Source of the DNA: Bufo bufo
Lineage: Eukaryota; Chordata; Amphibia; Anura; Bufonidae
Reading direction: 5' to 3'
Length of the DNA stretch: 64,000 nucleotides
Assembly: GCF_905171765.1 (NCBI RefSeq)
Contig: NC_053392.1
Span: 110,132,465 to 110,196,464 of the forward strand
Both the position numbers and the translations under genes were made by a program. Every line of letters starts with the position of its first letter. Positions within the stretch are counted from its first letter, which is position 1. The notes beneath the pieces are model-generated. The model was not told the origin of the DNA and made no database searches. It saw only the letters and a program-made list of their open reading frames with translations. This document shows, in pieces, positions 31,541-42,240 of this stretch.

Positions 31541-32740
31541 TTAAACGGCAGTACAACATTGTCCACAATATCTACAGGCAGACCAAATGAACTCGTCAGC
31601 AGCGTACCTGTTTGGTGGAACCCCTGCAGTAGACCTACTGGATCTCCGGAGGTCTTGACTATCTGCTAGAACCTGACTTTCTCCACTGGGCGTTGTTAAC
31701 CTGGGCTCTTCCATTACAGCAGGAGATCTGGATGTGGTCGCGGGTTCCTCCTCACTGCGAGACGGTAGTGGTTCTGTAGCAGGAGCCTCATCACTTACGG
31801 CCTGGGGACCTTCCGCAGTGTCAGGAACGGTCCACCAGTCTTCACATTCGTTTCCATCTGAGATAACACATTCTGGGTATGGGGCAGGAGGAGAAGGTGT
31901 CCTCTGAATAGGTGCAGGATCTGCGGACCGGCATGGCCGTAGCATATTCCTATGTAAAGTCCGTGAAGCAAACTCCTCATTTTCAACTTGCACTTCGTAA
32001 ACCGGACCATTAGGGTACACTCTCTTTATCACTTTGTATGGCTGTACTTCCCAACGCTCACTCAATTTGCCTCTGGGGCGTTTCTCTCGTACCAGAACCC
32101 GGTCTCCAGGCTTCAGTGGCACCTCCTGGACTGGAGGACGGTCCGTATGAGTTCTCTCCTGTAACCGCTGGCCTGCCAAACGGCGGATGGTCTGGAGTCG
32201 CTGATGGTGTTCTTTCACCCATGAGGTGGTTGATCGCTCCATTAGGTCTTCTGGCTGCTCTAGGTTCAATTCAACGATTTCTCTACCAGCTCTCCCAAAC
32301 AGTAACATATACGGGGTGTAACCGGTGGTGGTATGGACCCGATTATTGTAGGCCCAGACTAGTTCTGGCAGGTAATCAGGCCAGTGTGCCCTCTTGTCTT
32401 CCTCTAGCGTTCTCAGCATTTGTAGCAGCGTCCGGTTGAAGCGCTCACAGGCCCCATTCCCTTGGGGATGATAGGGGGTCGTTCTGGATTTTTCAATACC
32501 GTACAATCGGTGTAGCTCCTCCATTACTTTCCCTTGAAAGCACGCCCCTTGATCTGAGTGGATCCGCTTTGGACACCCGTAGACCCGGATGAAATCCTGC
32601 CAGATAGCGCGTGCTGCGGACTCAGCCGTCTGATCCCGAGTTGGGGAGACTACTGCAAACTTGGAGAAGTGGTCAACCATGACCAGGCAGTACTGTGGCC
32701 CTCTCGATGATTGTCCCACGAGGAGGTAGTCTATCATCAA
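31541..32740 (-). pseudogene. Gypsy-1 integrase core and C-terminal tail
   Basis: Minus-strand 399-codon segment with the retroviral-type integrase core. The D,D,E pattern is visible: MIDYLLVG (Asp), IHSDQGACFQG (Asp) and YHPQGNGACERFNRTLL (Glu). A basic, GDRVLVREKRPRG-containing C-terminal domain follows, then a Pro/Ser/Glu-rich tail ending RRSSRSTAGVPPNRYA, as in many vertebrate Gypsy elements. It normally inserts the cDNA copy into the genome. It is separated from the upstream RNase H segment by a frame change near 32.78 kb, so it would not be made as part of one polyprotein. Confidence 0.88.
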
Positions 32741-34002
32741 TAATTCCAGCGGTTCGTTGGTCTGTATAGACTGGAGGGGTGCCCTCTGTTCCGGCTTTTA
32801 GTGAGTTCACACACTCGACACTGTCGGCAAACTTCCTCCACCACTGCCTCCAGTCGCGGACAAAACACATAACGCTGCAGCCACTGGTAAGTCTTGGCAG
32901 GCCCGAAGAGAGCTCCAAATTCATGGGCTTCTCTGGCTATCTCACATGCCACGCTTCCAGGTATGACTACTTGCCACCTCGCCTCTAGGTCATTAGGCTG
33001 TTGACACTTGCGGTACAGAACAGCTCCGTGCATTTCCAGTCTGTCCCATTGATGTAGAACGGACTTCATCTCGGCATCCAGGTCAGCCCTTACGTCTCTG
33101 TTGGGCTTTCTTCGCTGGGTTACCCAGCTTTTCATCTGCCGCAGTCCAACATCTTCATTCTGTAATCGGCCCCAGTCCTCATTAGTCCTCCTCAATGCCT
33201 TGGGTAGCTTACGGGCCTCCCTACTTGTCTGGGCCGCAACTGTGGGCAAAACGAACTTGCGGAAATCCGGGGTTTCATCTTCTTCTTTTTGTTCATCGAC
33301 ATCCCCTACTGGGGTCTCAAAAGTAACCCTCGACAGGCCATCGGCATTAGTGTTCTCCGTAGCGGAACGGTAGCGAATTGAGAAGTCATACTTTGCAAGG
33401 CGAGCTGCCCAGCGTTGCTCCAGGGCTCCCAACTTGGCAGTGTCCAGATGGGCCAGGGGATTGTTATCAGTCCATACAAAGATCTTAGCTCCTGTCAAAT
33501 ATCCTGCAAACTTCTCCGTCATGGCCCACACCAGGGCAAGGAGTTCTAGCCGGAAGGAACTGTAGTTGTGGGGGTTTCGCTCTGTCTCTCGCAAGGATCT
33601 ACTGGCATAGGCGATCACCCTCTCATGTCCATCTTGTACCTGCGACAGGACTGCCCCGAGTCCGTAGAGACTGCCATCAGTAGATAAGAGAAATGGTTTA
33701 TCAAAGTCGGCATAAGCCAATATGGGGGCCGATGTCAGAGCTTCTTTCAGGGCCTTGAAGGCCTCTTCCTGCTTCTGCCCCCAGGTAATATTTTGGCCCT
33801 TGGATTGCCCAGCCGTTCCTCTCAACAACTCATTCAGAGGGCCCGCTATCTTGGCATAGTCTTTGATGAACCGCCGGTAGTACCCGGTCAGTCCAAGGAA
33901 GGCCTTCAACTCCCACAGCGTTCTGGGCACTAGCCATTGTCGTATTGCAGCCACTTTGTCTTGGGACGGCAACACTCCATCTTGGGACACCCTATGGCCC
34001 AA
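32737..34002 (-). pseudogene. Gypsy-1 RNase H and integrase zinc-binding region
   Basis: 421-codon segment in the same frame as the upstream RT, separated from it by a stop at 34045. It starts with the end of the RT (the thumb, QWLVPRTLWELKAFLGLTGY). It then carries the Gypsy RNase H, with FLLSTDGSLYGLGAVLSQ, RLELLALVWAM and FVWTDNNPL. The integrase N-terminal zinc-binding part follows: a His in EAHEFGALFGP and the CRQCRVC pair. The position where the second zinc-ligand His is expected (GA-H-FG) reads Leu, which would weaken zinc binding. This is judged against my memory of the family pattern, not an alignment. Confidence 0.85.
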
Positions 34003-34044
34003 GTACTCGATCTCCCTCTTGAAGAGATTAACACTTCTTTGGCT

Positions 34045-35614
34045 TTACTTCAGGCCATGGGATCGCAGTCGCTCGAGTACTTGCCCTAGCCGATTCAGGT
34101 GTTCTTGAAAAGTAGCAGAGTATATGATGATATCGTCCAGGTATATCAGAGTGGCTTCAAAATTCAGGTCTCCCAGGCATCTCTTCATCAGCCGCTGGAA
34201 GGTCCCCGGGGCATTTGTCAGCCCAAATGGCATCCTGTTGAATTCGAATAGTCCCATGGGGAGTATGAATGCCGTCTTTGCCTTGTCTTGCTCAGCCACT
34301 AGTACTTGCCAGTACCCGCTCGCCGGGTCCAAGGTAGAGAAGTATTTGGCTCGTCCTAGAGCAGTCAGAGACTCCTCAATACGTGGCAGAGGATATGAGT
34401 CTCGTGCGGTGCATGCATTCAACCGCCGGTAATCCACACAAAACCGAATAGTGCCATCCTTCTTCTTAACAAGCACCACTGGGGCCGCCCAAGGGCTCTG
34501 GCTACCCCGCACCACTCCGGTATCTATCATCTGTTTCAACAACGTTTTCACTTCCTGGTACAACTTGGGCGGAATCTGCCGATATCTTTCCCGAATTGGA
34601 GGAGTGTCCCCCGTCGGTATCTCATGTGTGATAGCATCCGTGCAGCCAAAGTCATCGGCGTGACGGGCGAATGCAGCCTGATTCTCCCACAGCATGTTTT
34701 CAACTGCTTGCCGTTGGTCTGAACTGAGAGCCTTCACATCTATTTCCATTTGATCCAAGATGGTTCTTCCATTCCATTCTGGGGTCGGCATCTCTTCTAC
34801 ACTGGCAGTAACTGCCAGGGTCCAAACAGCATCACCTACTGGAGCTAGAGTCACTTCTCTCCGACTCAATACTTCTCCCCGGTGTAAGTACACACGAGCC
34901 AGTTCCACTCCTGGCGTCAAGGAGACTTCTAGATTTCCCATATTCACAGCTCTTATGGGTACTCGTCCATTCTGGACCATTCTCAGTGTTTGGGCCACCA
35001 GGACATCCTGACCCAACTCTCCTAGGGCCGTCGGTTCGATGAACACCTCCATACCTTCAAGATTGCGGAAGGTTCCCACGGGTAACGTCAACACGGTCTC
35101 CCGTCCAGGTGGGATGGTGAGGGTAGCCTTTCCTGGTGCTCGGATCGTTCCCACAGACTGGTGTGCTGGGACACTTTTCTGTGTCCCACAGAATCGGATC
35201 AGCCGTTGAAACGCTTTCTGAGTAGGTTTGTGTGGAGTGGCTTGCTTCCAATAGCCTGGCCCCCGTTTGGTGAACATTATCTGATCTAATAATTCTCGCA
35301 GAATGTTCATGCCCATTATCACAGGCACATCTTCTTTGAACGTCTCAGGGACCAGCAGGATACCTTTCCGTCCCACTTCTTGCCCACATAGCCGTACATT
35401 CATCCACACGACTCCTGTGACAGGGATCTGTTGTTGATTGGCCGCTGTAACCCGGACCAGCGTCTATCGCTCTGGCTTGGCCAGCGCTTGGAAGTAACGG
35501 TAGAAAAGTGACTCAGGCATAGTCGTTACTTGTGACCCGGTATCCACTAAGCAGTCGACCGGAATGCCTTCAAATTCAGCTCGAATGGTGGGACACCCTG
35601 CTCGCAGCGCCACT
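34045..35614 (-). pseudogene. Gypsy-1 protease and reverse transcriptase
   Basis: The minus strand begins at the LTR edge within an aspartic protease containing LVDTGSQVTTM (active-site DTG, about 35550). It reaches an in-frame TAG at 35464-35466, then stays open 454 codons from 35409. The RT shows VVLVKKKDGTIRFCVDYRRL, FSTLDPASGYWQV, MPFGLTNAPGTFQ and LIYLDDIIIYS (the YxDD catalytic box). It stops at 34045 within a short out-of-frame stretch and then recovers the same frame, which suggests two small opposing indels. The protein would copy element RNA to DNA in cytoplasmic particles. With no gag in this copy, it could move only with help from other elements. Confidence 0.88.
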
Positions 35615-36462
35615 TGTAGCGGTCAGAGGAGGGAGAGACCGCAAAACAGGATTCAAGTACAGTACAGCGGAAAAGGAGACTGAAGCAAAAGCCGGCTTTA
35701 TTAAAGAACCAAATGTAAATGCCGGACAAGCTGAGTAACAATACAGTACCACCGCACCAGAGGCGCAATGGGTCAATGACAGGAATGGTATTAACAGGTG
35801 AACATAAGACAACAACAATGGCAATGGAGTTTTGCACATACACATAATGAGCTAAACAGGAAACAGTCAGCTTGCAGGCTACTCTCTACACTTATTCCCT
35901 ATCTAGCCCTGCTACCCGGGGGACGCTTCTACAGCGCACTGACTAAGTCCCTGACTCTATAACCTATCACAGGAAAGCACCGGTGCCACTCACAGTTCTG
36001 CAGATTCTCTTGGATCCAATAAGATGCAGTCTGGATCCAGGCCCGGTCGCTTGCTTGGCTGTCTTCCTCTCTCTGGTCACAGATGCAGCTCTCCACCTCT
36101 GGCAAGAGGGATCCGGCTGGTACTCGTCTGGTACGGGTCTCTACACAGTCCCACTTCTTCTGGAACACACAGTGAAGTCCTCTGTGTGCAGCTCCACAGC
36201 TGTCTGGAAAATCTCAGCTAAAATAGCCTCCTGCTGCTACAGTCTTTTGCTGTTATCTCTCAGCAGTCCATCTCTCTCTGTTATCTCAGCAACTTCTGGA
36301 ACAGCCCGGGAAAAACTTCTTAACTCTTTCTTAGCCTCTGGCCAGCACAACTCAGGTTCCTGTTTAGTCACAGTGGCCTCTGGTGGCCGGAGGGAAACAT
36401 AACAGTCTGCATAGATATAAGTGCTGGAAATGCTGCTGTTTGATTCAGGGCTGCCTCTTACA
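35615..36462 (-). repeat. Gypsy-1 5' LTR
   Basis: 848 bp, beginning tgtagcggtcagagg and ending gcctcttaca on the + strand. Same length as the 3' LTR. On the minus strand it is followed at once by AGTGGCGCTGCGAGCAGGG. This looks loosely like a Lys-type primer-binding site but is also in frame with the protease. Confidence 0.9.
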
Positions 36463-36466
36463 ATGT

Positions 36467-36937
36467 TGTCCGTTGTGAACGACTAACTAACAGCTTGTAA
36501 TTTGGAGCAGACAGTTGATAAGATAGCACAGCCAAAAGTGGGGCAAGGGTGAAATCATTCAGACTGAGCAGCATCATGAATCATCCACTGGTGGGTTGGA
36601 CGTATCCGAGGGAGGAGACTGCTCAGCTCAGAGAAAGGTAAGAAAACTAGTTGTTATCTTAACTAATAACCCTTCTGTTCCTCTGCTGTGTGCAGTGGGT
36701 GGGACGGCTGTCTATCTGGACACAAAACCACATAAGCCCTTGTCCCAAGAAGCTGGTCAAATTGTTTTATCAACTGTCTGTGGTTCGACAGGGACTTCAG
36801 AGGAAATGGTATATGGTTACACGTGTTCCCACTTTAGACAGTTGATGACTTAAAATTATACTCGTCCTTTCAGCAATAGACTACTGCGATGTTGGTAGGT
36901 GTGTTCCTATTGGTGTTATGTATCTATCACACCGATA
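36467..36937. other. Unassigned sequence, possibly an old retroelement leader
   Basis: It continues the sequence interrupted by Gypsy-1. It contains gagaaaggtaagaaaac (donor-like, about 36632) and ctgctgtgtgcagtgg (acceptor-like, about 36681) and a short open stretch at 36596-36853. No family is recognised. Confidence 0.3.
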
Positions 36938-37236
36938 TACAGTTGCAAGAAAAAGTATGTGAACCCTTTGGAATGATATGGAGTTCTGCACAAATTGGTC
37001 ATAAAATGTGATCTGATCTTCATCTAAGTCACAACAATAGACAATCACAGTCTGCTTAAACTAGTAACACACAAATAATTAAATGTTACCATATTTTTAT
37101 TGAACGCACCATGTAAACATTTACAGTGCAGGTGCAATGAGATGAGATTGGAGGTGTTGGTTACAGCTGCCCTGCCCTATAAAAAACACACTCCAGTTCT
37201 GGGTTTGCTTTTCACAAGAAGCATTGCCTGATGTGA

Positions 37237-38246
37237 ATGATGCCTTGCACAAAAGAGCTCTCTGAAGACCTACGATTAAGAATTGTTGACCTGCATAAAG
37301 CTGGAAAGGGTTATAAAATTATCGCCAAAAGCCTTGCTGTTCATCAGTCCACAGTAAGACACATTGTCCATAAATGGAGAAAGTTCAGCACTGCTGCTAC
37401 TCTCCCTAGGAGTGGCTGTCCTGTAAAGATGACTGCAAGAGCACAGCGCAGACTGCTCAATGAGGTGAAGAAAAATCCTAGAGTGTCAGCTAAAGTCTCT
37501 GGCATATGCTAACATCCCTGTTAGCGAATCTATGATACGTAAAACAATAAACAAGAATTTCATGGGTGGATACCACAAAGAAAGCCACTTCTGTCCATAA
37601 AAAACATTGCTGAACGTTTACAGTTTGCACAAGAGCACCTGGATGTTCCACAGCAGTACTGGCAAAATATGCTGTGGACAGATGAAACCAAAGTTGAGTT
37701 GTTTGGAAGAAACACACAACACTATGTGTGGAGAAAAAAAGGCACAGCACACCAACATCAAAACCTCATCCCAACTGTGAAGTATGGTGGTGGGGGCATC
37801 ATGGTTTGGGGCTGCTTTGCTGCGTCAGGGCCTGGACGGATTGCTATCATCGAAGGAAAAATGAATTTCCAAGTTTATCAAGACATTTTGCAGGAGAACT
37901 TAAGCCCATCTGTCCACCAGCTGAAGCTCAACAGAAGATGGGTGTTGCAACAGGACAAAGGCCCAAAAGTAAATCAACAACAGAGTGGCCCAGTCAGAGT
38001 CCTGACCTCAACCCGATTGAGATGCTGTGGCATGACTTCAAGAAAGCGATTCACACCAGACATCCCAAGGATATTGCTGAACTGAAACAGTTCTGTAAAG
38101 AGGAATGGTCAAGAATTACTCCTGACCGTTGTGCACGTCTGATCTGCAACTACAGGAAATGTTTGGTTGAAGTTATTGCTGCCCAAAGGAGGTTCAACCA
38201 GTTATTAAATCCAAGGGTTCACATACTTTTTCCACCTGCACTGTGA
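37237..38246 (+). pseudogene. Tc1-2 transposase, broken
   Basis: Tc1 transposase in three segments. 37237-37512 is the N-terminal helix-turn-helix region ([20 protein letters not shown], then [13 protein letters not shown]). 37669-38085 carries the first catalytic Asp (MLWTDETKVELFG), GGGGIMVWGCF and LQQDKGPK. 37728-38246 is in another frame and carries [19 protein letters not shown] (catalytic Glu) and the C-terminus. Frameshifts lie near 37.5 kb and 37.97 kb. The stretch between the second Asp and the Glu is shortened, and QDN is altered to QDK. Not functional. Confidence 0.85.
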
Positions 38247-38331
38247 AAGTTTACATGGTGTGTTCAATAAAAACATGGTAACATTTAATTATTTGTGTGT
38301 TATTAGTTTAAGCAGACTGTGATTGTCTATT

Positions 38332-39193
38332 CAAAACAGTTGTGGGAAGCTCATCAAAATAGAGCACGGCCCGCTACCATCCAATAGCTAGACAAAAAAT
38401 ATACAAAGAAAGGCAAGCTCACAGGAAGTCAACTAAGGCTACTTTAACACTAGCGTTCGGGGCTCCGCTTGTGAGCTCCGTTTGAAGGGGCTCACAAGTG
38501 GCCCCGAACGCATCCGTACTGCCCTAATGCATTTTGAGTGGACGCGGATCCGCTCAGAATGCATCAGTCTGGCAGCGTTCAGCCTCCGCTAAGCTCAGCA
38601 AGCGGACACCTGAACGCTGCTAAACGGATCCAAAGTCTGCATTATATGAGCTGATCCGTCTGGGCAGACCCCAGACGGATCCGCTCTGAACGGTAGTGTG
38701 AAAGTAGCCTTAAACGTATTTATTTCTAACTTATAAAATCATGCCTGGTATTTGACCAATCATATATACAATATTACACTATCATATATTGACATAAATG
38801 TGCCACGTAGCAATATAGGACCAATACAATTGTAAAATCAAAAACAGTTATAAAATGTTAGCTGACATATAAAATCAAATAGCAATGTAGATATAGTAGT
38901 CACGGTCCCTCCTTTCTATTAAGCTGCGGAGCTCTCGCAGCTTACTATATACTTTAGACTGCAACCCTTTATAATATTCGTTGTAATTCTCTTGGTTGGT
39001 ATACTTCCATCAGAAAGGTAGAAAGTTCTGTGGGGCTTGTGTGAGTGTTCAGTGTATTGGTGGACCGTAATATATGCGTTAGATGCTTGTTAATAGTGGG
39101 ACGTAGATCCACTTACATGTCCAGTCGCGATTTTATAAGTTAGAAATAAATACGTTTTAGTTGACTTCTTGTGAGCTGGCCTTTCTTTGTATA
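38332..39193. mobile_element. Insertion with inverted arms inside Tc1-2
   Basis: The flanks tgtgattgtctatt (38318-38331 and 39194-39207) are identical, so 862 bp were inserted. The right edge (39120-39193) is the inverse of 38399-38435 joined to 38711-38740: tacaaagaaaggc-agctcac, aagtcaacta, aacgtatttatttctaactt. Family unknown; a 14-bp duplication is long for a DNA transposon. The left arm contains a further MITE. Confidence 0.55.
38436..38710. mobile_element. MITE with ggctacttt-acacta ends
   Basis: The ends aggctactttaacactagcg and cggtagtgtgaaagtagcct are inverted repeats of about 20 bp. It sits in, and splits, the left arm of the 38332-39193 insertion. A 3-bp TAA/TTA target is likely but not exact. 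Confidence 0.65.
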
Positions 39194-39726
39194 TGTGATT
39201 GTCTATTGTTGTGACTTAGATGAAGATCAGATTACATTTTATCACCAATTTGTGCAGAAATCCATATCATTCCAAAGGGTTCACATATTTTTTCTTGCAA
39301 CTGTATGTCTTCCAGTTAATATGAAGGAGAATCATATTAGTGGATGGAGTATAGGTTGTTGTAACAAAACCTACGAAAAGGAGGTAGGACTCCTGATGTA
39401 TGTTCCAGAATTGTAAAACAAGGACTAAAGTTAGCCATTGTAGAGGCGTGCTGGCATGTCATGGAGCATATCTGAAGTCTCTCTCCAGAAGAAGAGAACA
39501 GGTTATCAGTTCTCATCTAAGGGACAGGACTCATCTCAGGTTAATTTGCATATGTATCAAATAGTTTTTTTTACACATTAAAAGCACACAGAGCTATGGG
39601 GACTGGGTATTGCGGATGTGCTAGCGGCCATTTAGCAACCCATGTCCTCAGCGCTATATGCAAAATCGCGGTGACAGGTTCCCTTTAAACCAAGAACCCC
39701 AGCACTCACAAGGCACTGGAGCTAAC

Positions 39727-40044
39727 CAGGAGCGTCGCTAAAGGGTCATGGGCCCTGGTGCAAGAGTTCAGCTTGGGCCTTCCTTCCCTCAGTGCTTTGG
39801 GGCCAGAGGCAGGGAATCACATGGCCTTCATGCTGCCTGAGGCAAAAATTTAAGCGGCATCCCCCTCCCCCATGCCAAATTCCTAAATTTGACCCCTCCC
39901 CTAAAACCAGAGGTATAACTTGACCAGCATGCACTTTTTATAATACTGGTGTCTTTTTATGCGGCAGAAGGGTCTTTGGGCCCCCTCGGGCTCGTGGGCC
40001 TGGTAGTGACTGCTGTGTCTGCACGCCCTATAGCTACGCCCCTG
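39727..40044. mobile_element. 318-bp hAT-type MITE
   Basis: It begins CAGGAGCGTCGCTA and ends TAGCTACGCCCCTG, inverted repeats, with an exact 8-bp duplication gagctaac (39719-39726 and 40045-40052). It has the same terminal family as the MITE at 7253-7421, and lies just upstream of the second glycosyltransferase copy. Confidence 0.82.
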
Positions 40045-40226
40045 GAGCTAACCACTGAGCGACTATTCTGTCCAATGTGAACCTTACTAAATTGCTGCAA
40101 ATTCTTTAGTAAAAATAGCCACAAGCCAAACACAGCAAAATAGCTTCATCGGTAACATTCAGGTCATCATGATGTCCATGAATATTTGTTTTGTGTGTTT
40201 TTAAGGTAAATGTCTATATTTTTCAG

Positions 40227-40757
40227 GTTGACTCGCAGAAGGACGTTTACTGGATTCATATTTTATCAGATGCATGCAGACTTGCAATTGCTTGGACCTT
40301 TGGAGGAATATACCGTATATGGACACTGATGTCATCTCCACCCAGCCTATACCATCAGAAAACATTTTTGCACCTCAGTCCACAGATATTTTTAGCAATG
40401 GTGTGTTTGGGCTTCCTCGCATACATTCTTTGGTATGTGAGTTCATGGACAGCTTTGTTCAGAACTATAGAGGTGAGCAATGGGGCCACCAAGGACCAGC
40501 ACTTATAACACGAGTTTTAAAATAAAAAATAGAAAAGGGCTAAATTTAGACTTAAGGAAGATGTAACTTGCGGGGCGCTAACTTTTTTGTTTCAGACCGC
40601 TTTTATCCAATCCCGTATATGACATGGAAGAAGTATTTCATACAATGGCATACTCTTCCAACTTTCAATAATTCATTTGGTTTGCATCTCTGGAACATTA
40701 TAATAAAAAATTTGAATACCATGGTACCAGAAAGCAACATTCTGGTAGAACATATAG
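40227..40757 (+). pseudogene. A4GNT-like glycosyltransferase, C-terminal exon pseudogene
   Basis: A second copy of the exon at 6687-7250, with a matching acceptor (…atatttttcag). It opens VDSQKDVYWIHILSDACRLA and reaches GGIY. A 5-nt insertion then precedes MDTDVIS, shifting the frame just before the DXD motif. The shifted frame continues through WGHQGPALITRVLK to a stop at 40523-40525. Further shifts precede DRFYPIPYMTWKKYF and FGLHLWN. The final residues after NILVEHI are replaced by unrelated sequence from 40757, so the Cys-containing C-terminus is lost. It is clearly a decayed tandem paralogue rather than a processed copy, because the intron boundary is kept. Confidence 0.88.
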
Positions 40758-40899
40758 AGCTCGCTCACATGACCATATGGCTTTTTCAGTGTCTTGCAGG
40801 CCGTTTTTCCCGGATCCATCCGTTTTTTCGGGGGTTTTTTCAGTAGTGTTTCCAGCTCAGTTTCATTTTTCCGTATGGCATATATAGTATGCAGTAATT

Positions 40900-41165
40900 A
40901 CAGTAAATTTTGAAAAATTCACAATTTTCAAAATTTTAATTTCTCTGACTGTAAAACAGATAGTGATACCTCCTAAAATAGTTATAACTTTACATTTCCC
41001 ATTTGTCTACTTCATGATTGGATCATTTTGTAAATTACATTTTCTTTTTTTGGGACGTTAGTAGGCTTAGAAGTTTAGAAGCAAATCTTGAAATTTATCA
41101 GAAAATTTCCAAAACCAGACATATAGTAGATTTATTATAATTTTGCACTGTAAACTGACAAATTT
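40900..41165 (-). mobile_element. Fragment of the TTAA element family
   Basis: Contains aggcttagaagtttagaagc and related motifs, the reverse complement of the right part of the TTAA elements (compare 27180-27240). No ends preserved. Confidence 0.6.
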
Positions 41166-41238
41166 GAGAACCATTTGCTTTTCTGGGCTTGGAAGCTAGG
41201 CGGTGCATGAAATTTATTAAGAGGCACTGTCTGATTAA

Positions 41239-41649
41239 GGGGTTGTTCACATGACCGTGTGCTGCCTATGCCCGTGCCATGGACTGCAAATTGCGATCCG
41301 CAATGCACGGGCACCGACAGTGGGGCAGCCGCAAGCGCAGAGCAGACCGATTCACTTGAATGGGTCCTCGATCCGTCCGTTCTGCAAAAAGATGGAGCAA
41401 GTTCTATCTTTTTGCGGTGCGGAAGCACGGAACGGAACACCACAGAAGCACTCCGTAGTGCTTCCTTGGGGTTCCGTTTCGTACCTCCGTTCCCCACTGC
41501 TCCGCATCTCCGGATTTGCTGACCTATTTAAGTCAATGGGTCCGCATCCGTGATATGGAATACACATGGAAGGGTGCCCGTGTATTGCGGATCTGCATAT
41601 GCGGTCCGCAATACGGTAACAGAATATCTACGGTCGTGTAAATGAGCCC
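41239..41649. mobile_element. 411-bp Harbinger-like MITE
   Basis: The ends ggggttgttcacatgaccgt and the inverse of gggctcatttacacgaccgt are inverted repeats. It is flanked by TAA (41236-41238 and 41650-41652), the 3-bp target used by PIF/Harbinger elements. The interior is CpG-rich with tccgcaat/attgcgga palindromes. Confidence 0.7.
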
Positions 41650-41652
41650 TAA

Positions 41653-42057
41653 GACTGGTGTATGCAAGACTACTTTTAGAAAATGCTTGCCACTGTTGTA
41701 AAATAACAAGCTGAATAATATTTAAAAATAAAAAAATAATGTCTGGTATTTTATGATGATTTATCATTTGTTCAAAGTTCAGCTGGTTTTGATATAAAAT
41801 GGTGTCTGGTTTAATTTTGCTAAAAGCTATGTATCTCAATGGAGAGAATATTTTAAAATGATTTAAAAAGTACAATAACAATAAATCTAAATCTTTGCAA
41901 AGATACTGAACTTTTTATGTAGTATGGGATTTATCTCTAACATTATGTACTGTAGATGAGAAGTTACAGTACCCTTTGAGGTTGTCCTTGTTTCCCTTTT
42001 CTGTTCTGTTATGACCATAATAAAGAAACCATATAAAAAGAGAAAAACACTGAAAAT

Positions 42058-42063
<6 letters not shown>
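41653..42063. other. AT-rich spacer, no gene
   Basis: No coding or repeat boundary recognised. Confidence 0.5.

Positions 42064-42092
<29 letters not shown>
42064..42092. repeat. (TA)n microsatellite
   Basis: About 14 TA units. The last TA doubles as the target duplication of the adjacent Tc1-3 element. Confidence 0.85.
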
Positions 42093-42095
<3 letters not shown>

Positions 42096-42240
42096 TCACC
42101 TAAAGAATTATTAGGAACACCTGTTCTATTTCTCATTAATGCAATTATCTAGTCAGCCAATCACATGGCAGTTTCTTCAATGCATTTAGGGGTGTGGTCC
42201 TGGTCAAGACAAACTCCTGAACTCCAAACTGAATGTCAGA

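Larger units (their letters stand above)
30618..36462 (-). mobile_element. Gypsy-1, Ty3/Gypsy LTR retrotransposon lacking gag
   Basis: Two 848-bp LTRs (30618-31465 and 35615-36462) are in direct orientation, flanked by a 4-bp duplication atgt (30614-30617 and 36463-36466). The genes run on the minus strand in the order protease, RT, RNase H, integrase, the Ty3/Gypsy order. A purine-rich tract (aagtggggaggca on the minus strand) precedes the 3' LTR at 31466-31478. The 5' LTR is followed immediately by protease codons. The usual leader and gag are absent. Confidence 0.9.
36940..39303 (+). mobile_element. Tc1-2 element with a nested insertion
   Basis: The ends CAGTTGCAAGAAAAAGTATG and its inverse at 39284-39303 form long inverted repeats (more than 100 bp, including the gacaatcac and ttaaactag motifs). 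They are flanked by TA (36938-36939 and 39304-39305). The right inverted repeat is interrupted by an insertion at 38332-39193. The transposase inside is broken. Confidence 0.88.

Noticed and set aside
35595..35615. Lys-type tRNA primer-binding site next to the Gypsy-1 5' LTR
   Set aside because: The resemblance is imperfect (extra bases in the middle) and the same bases are in frame with the protease. Kept only as a remark.
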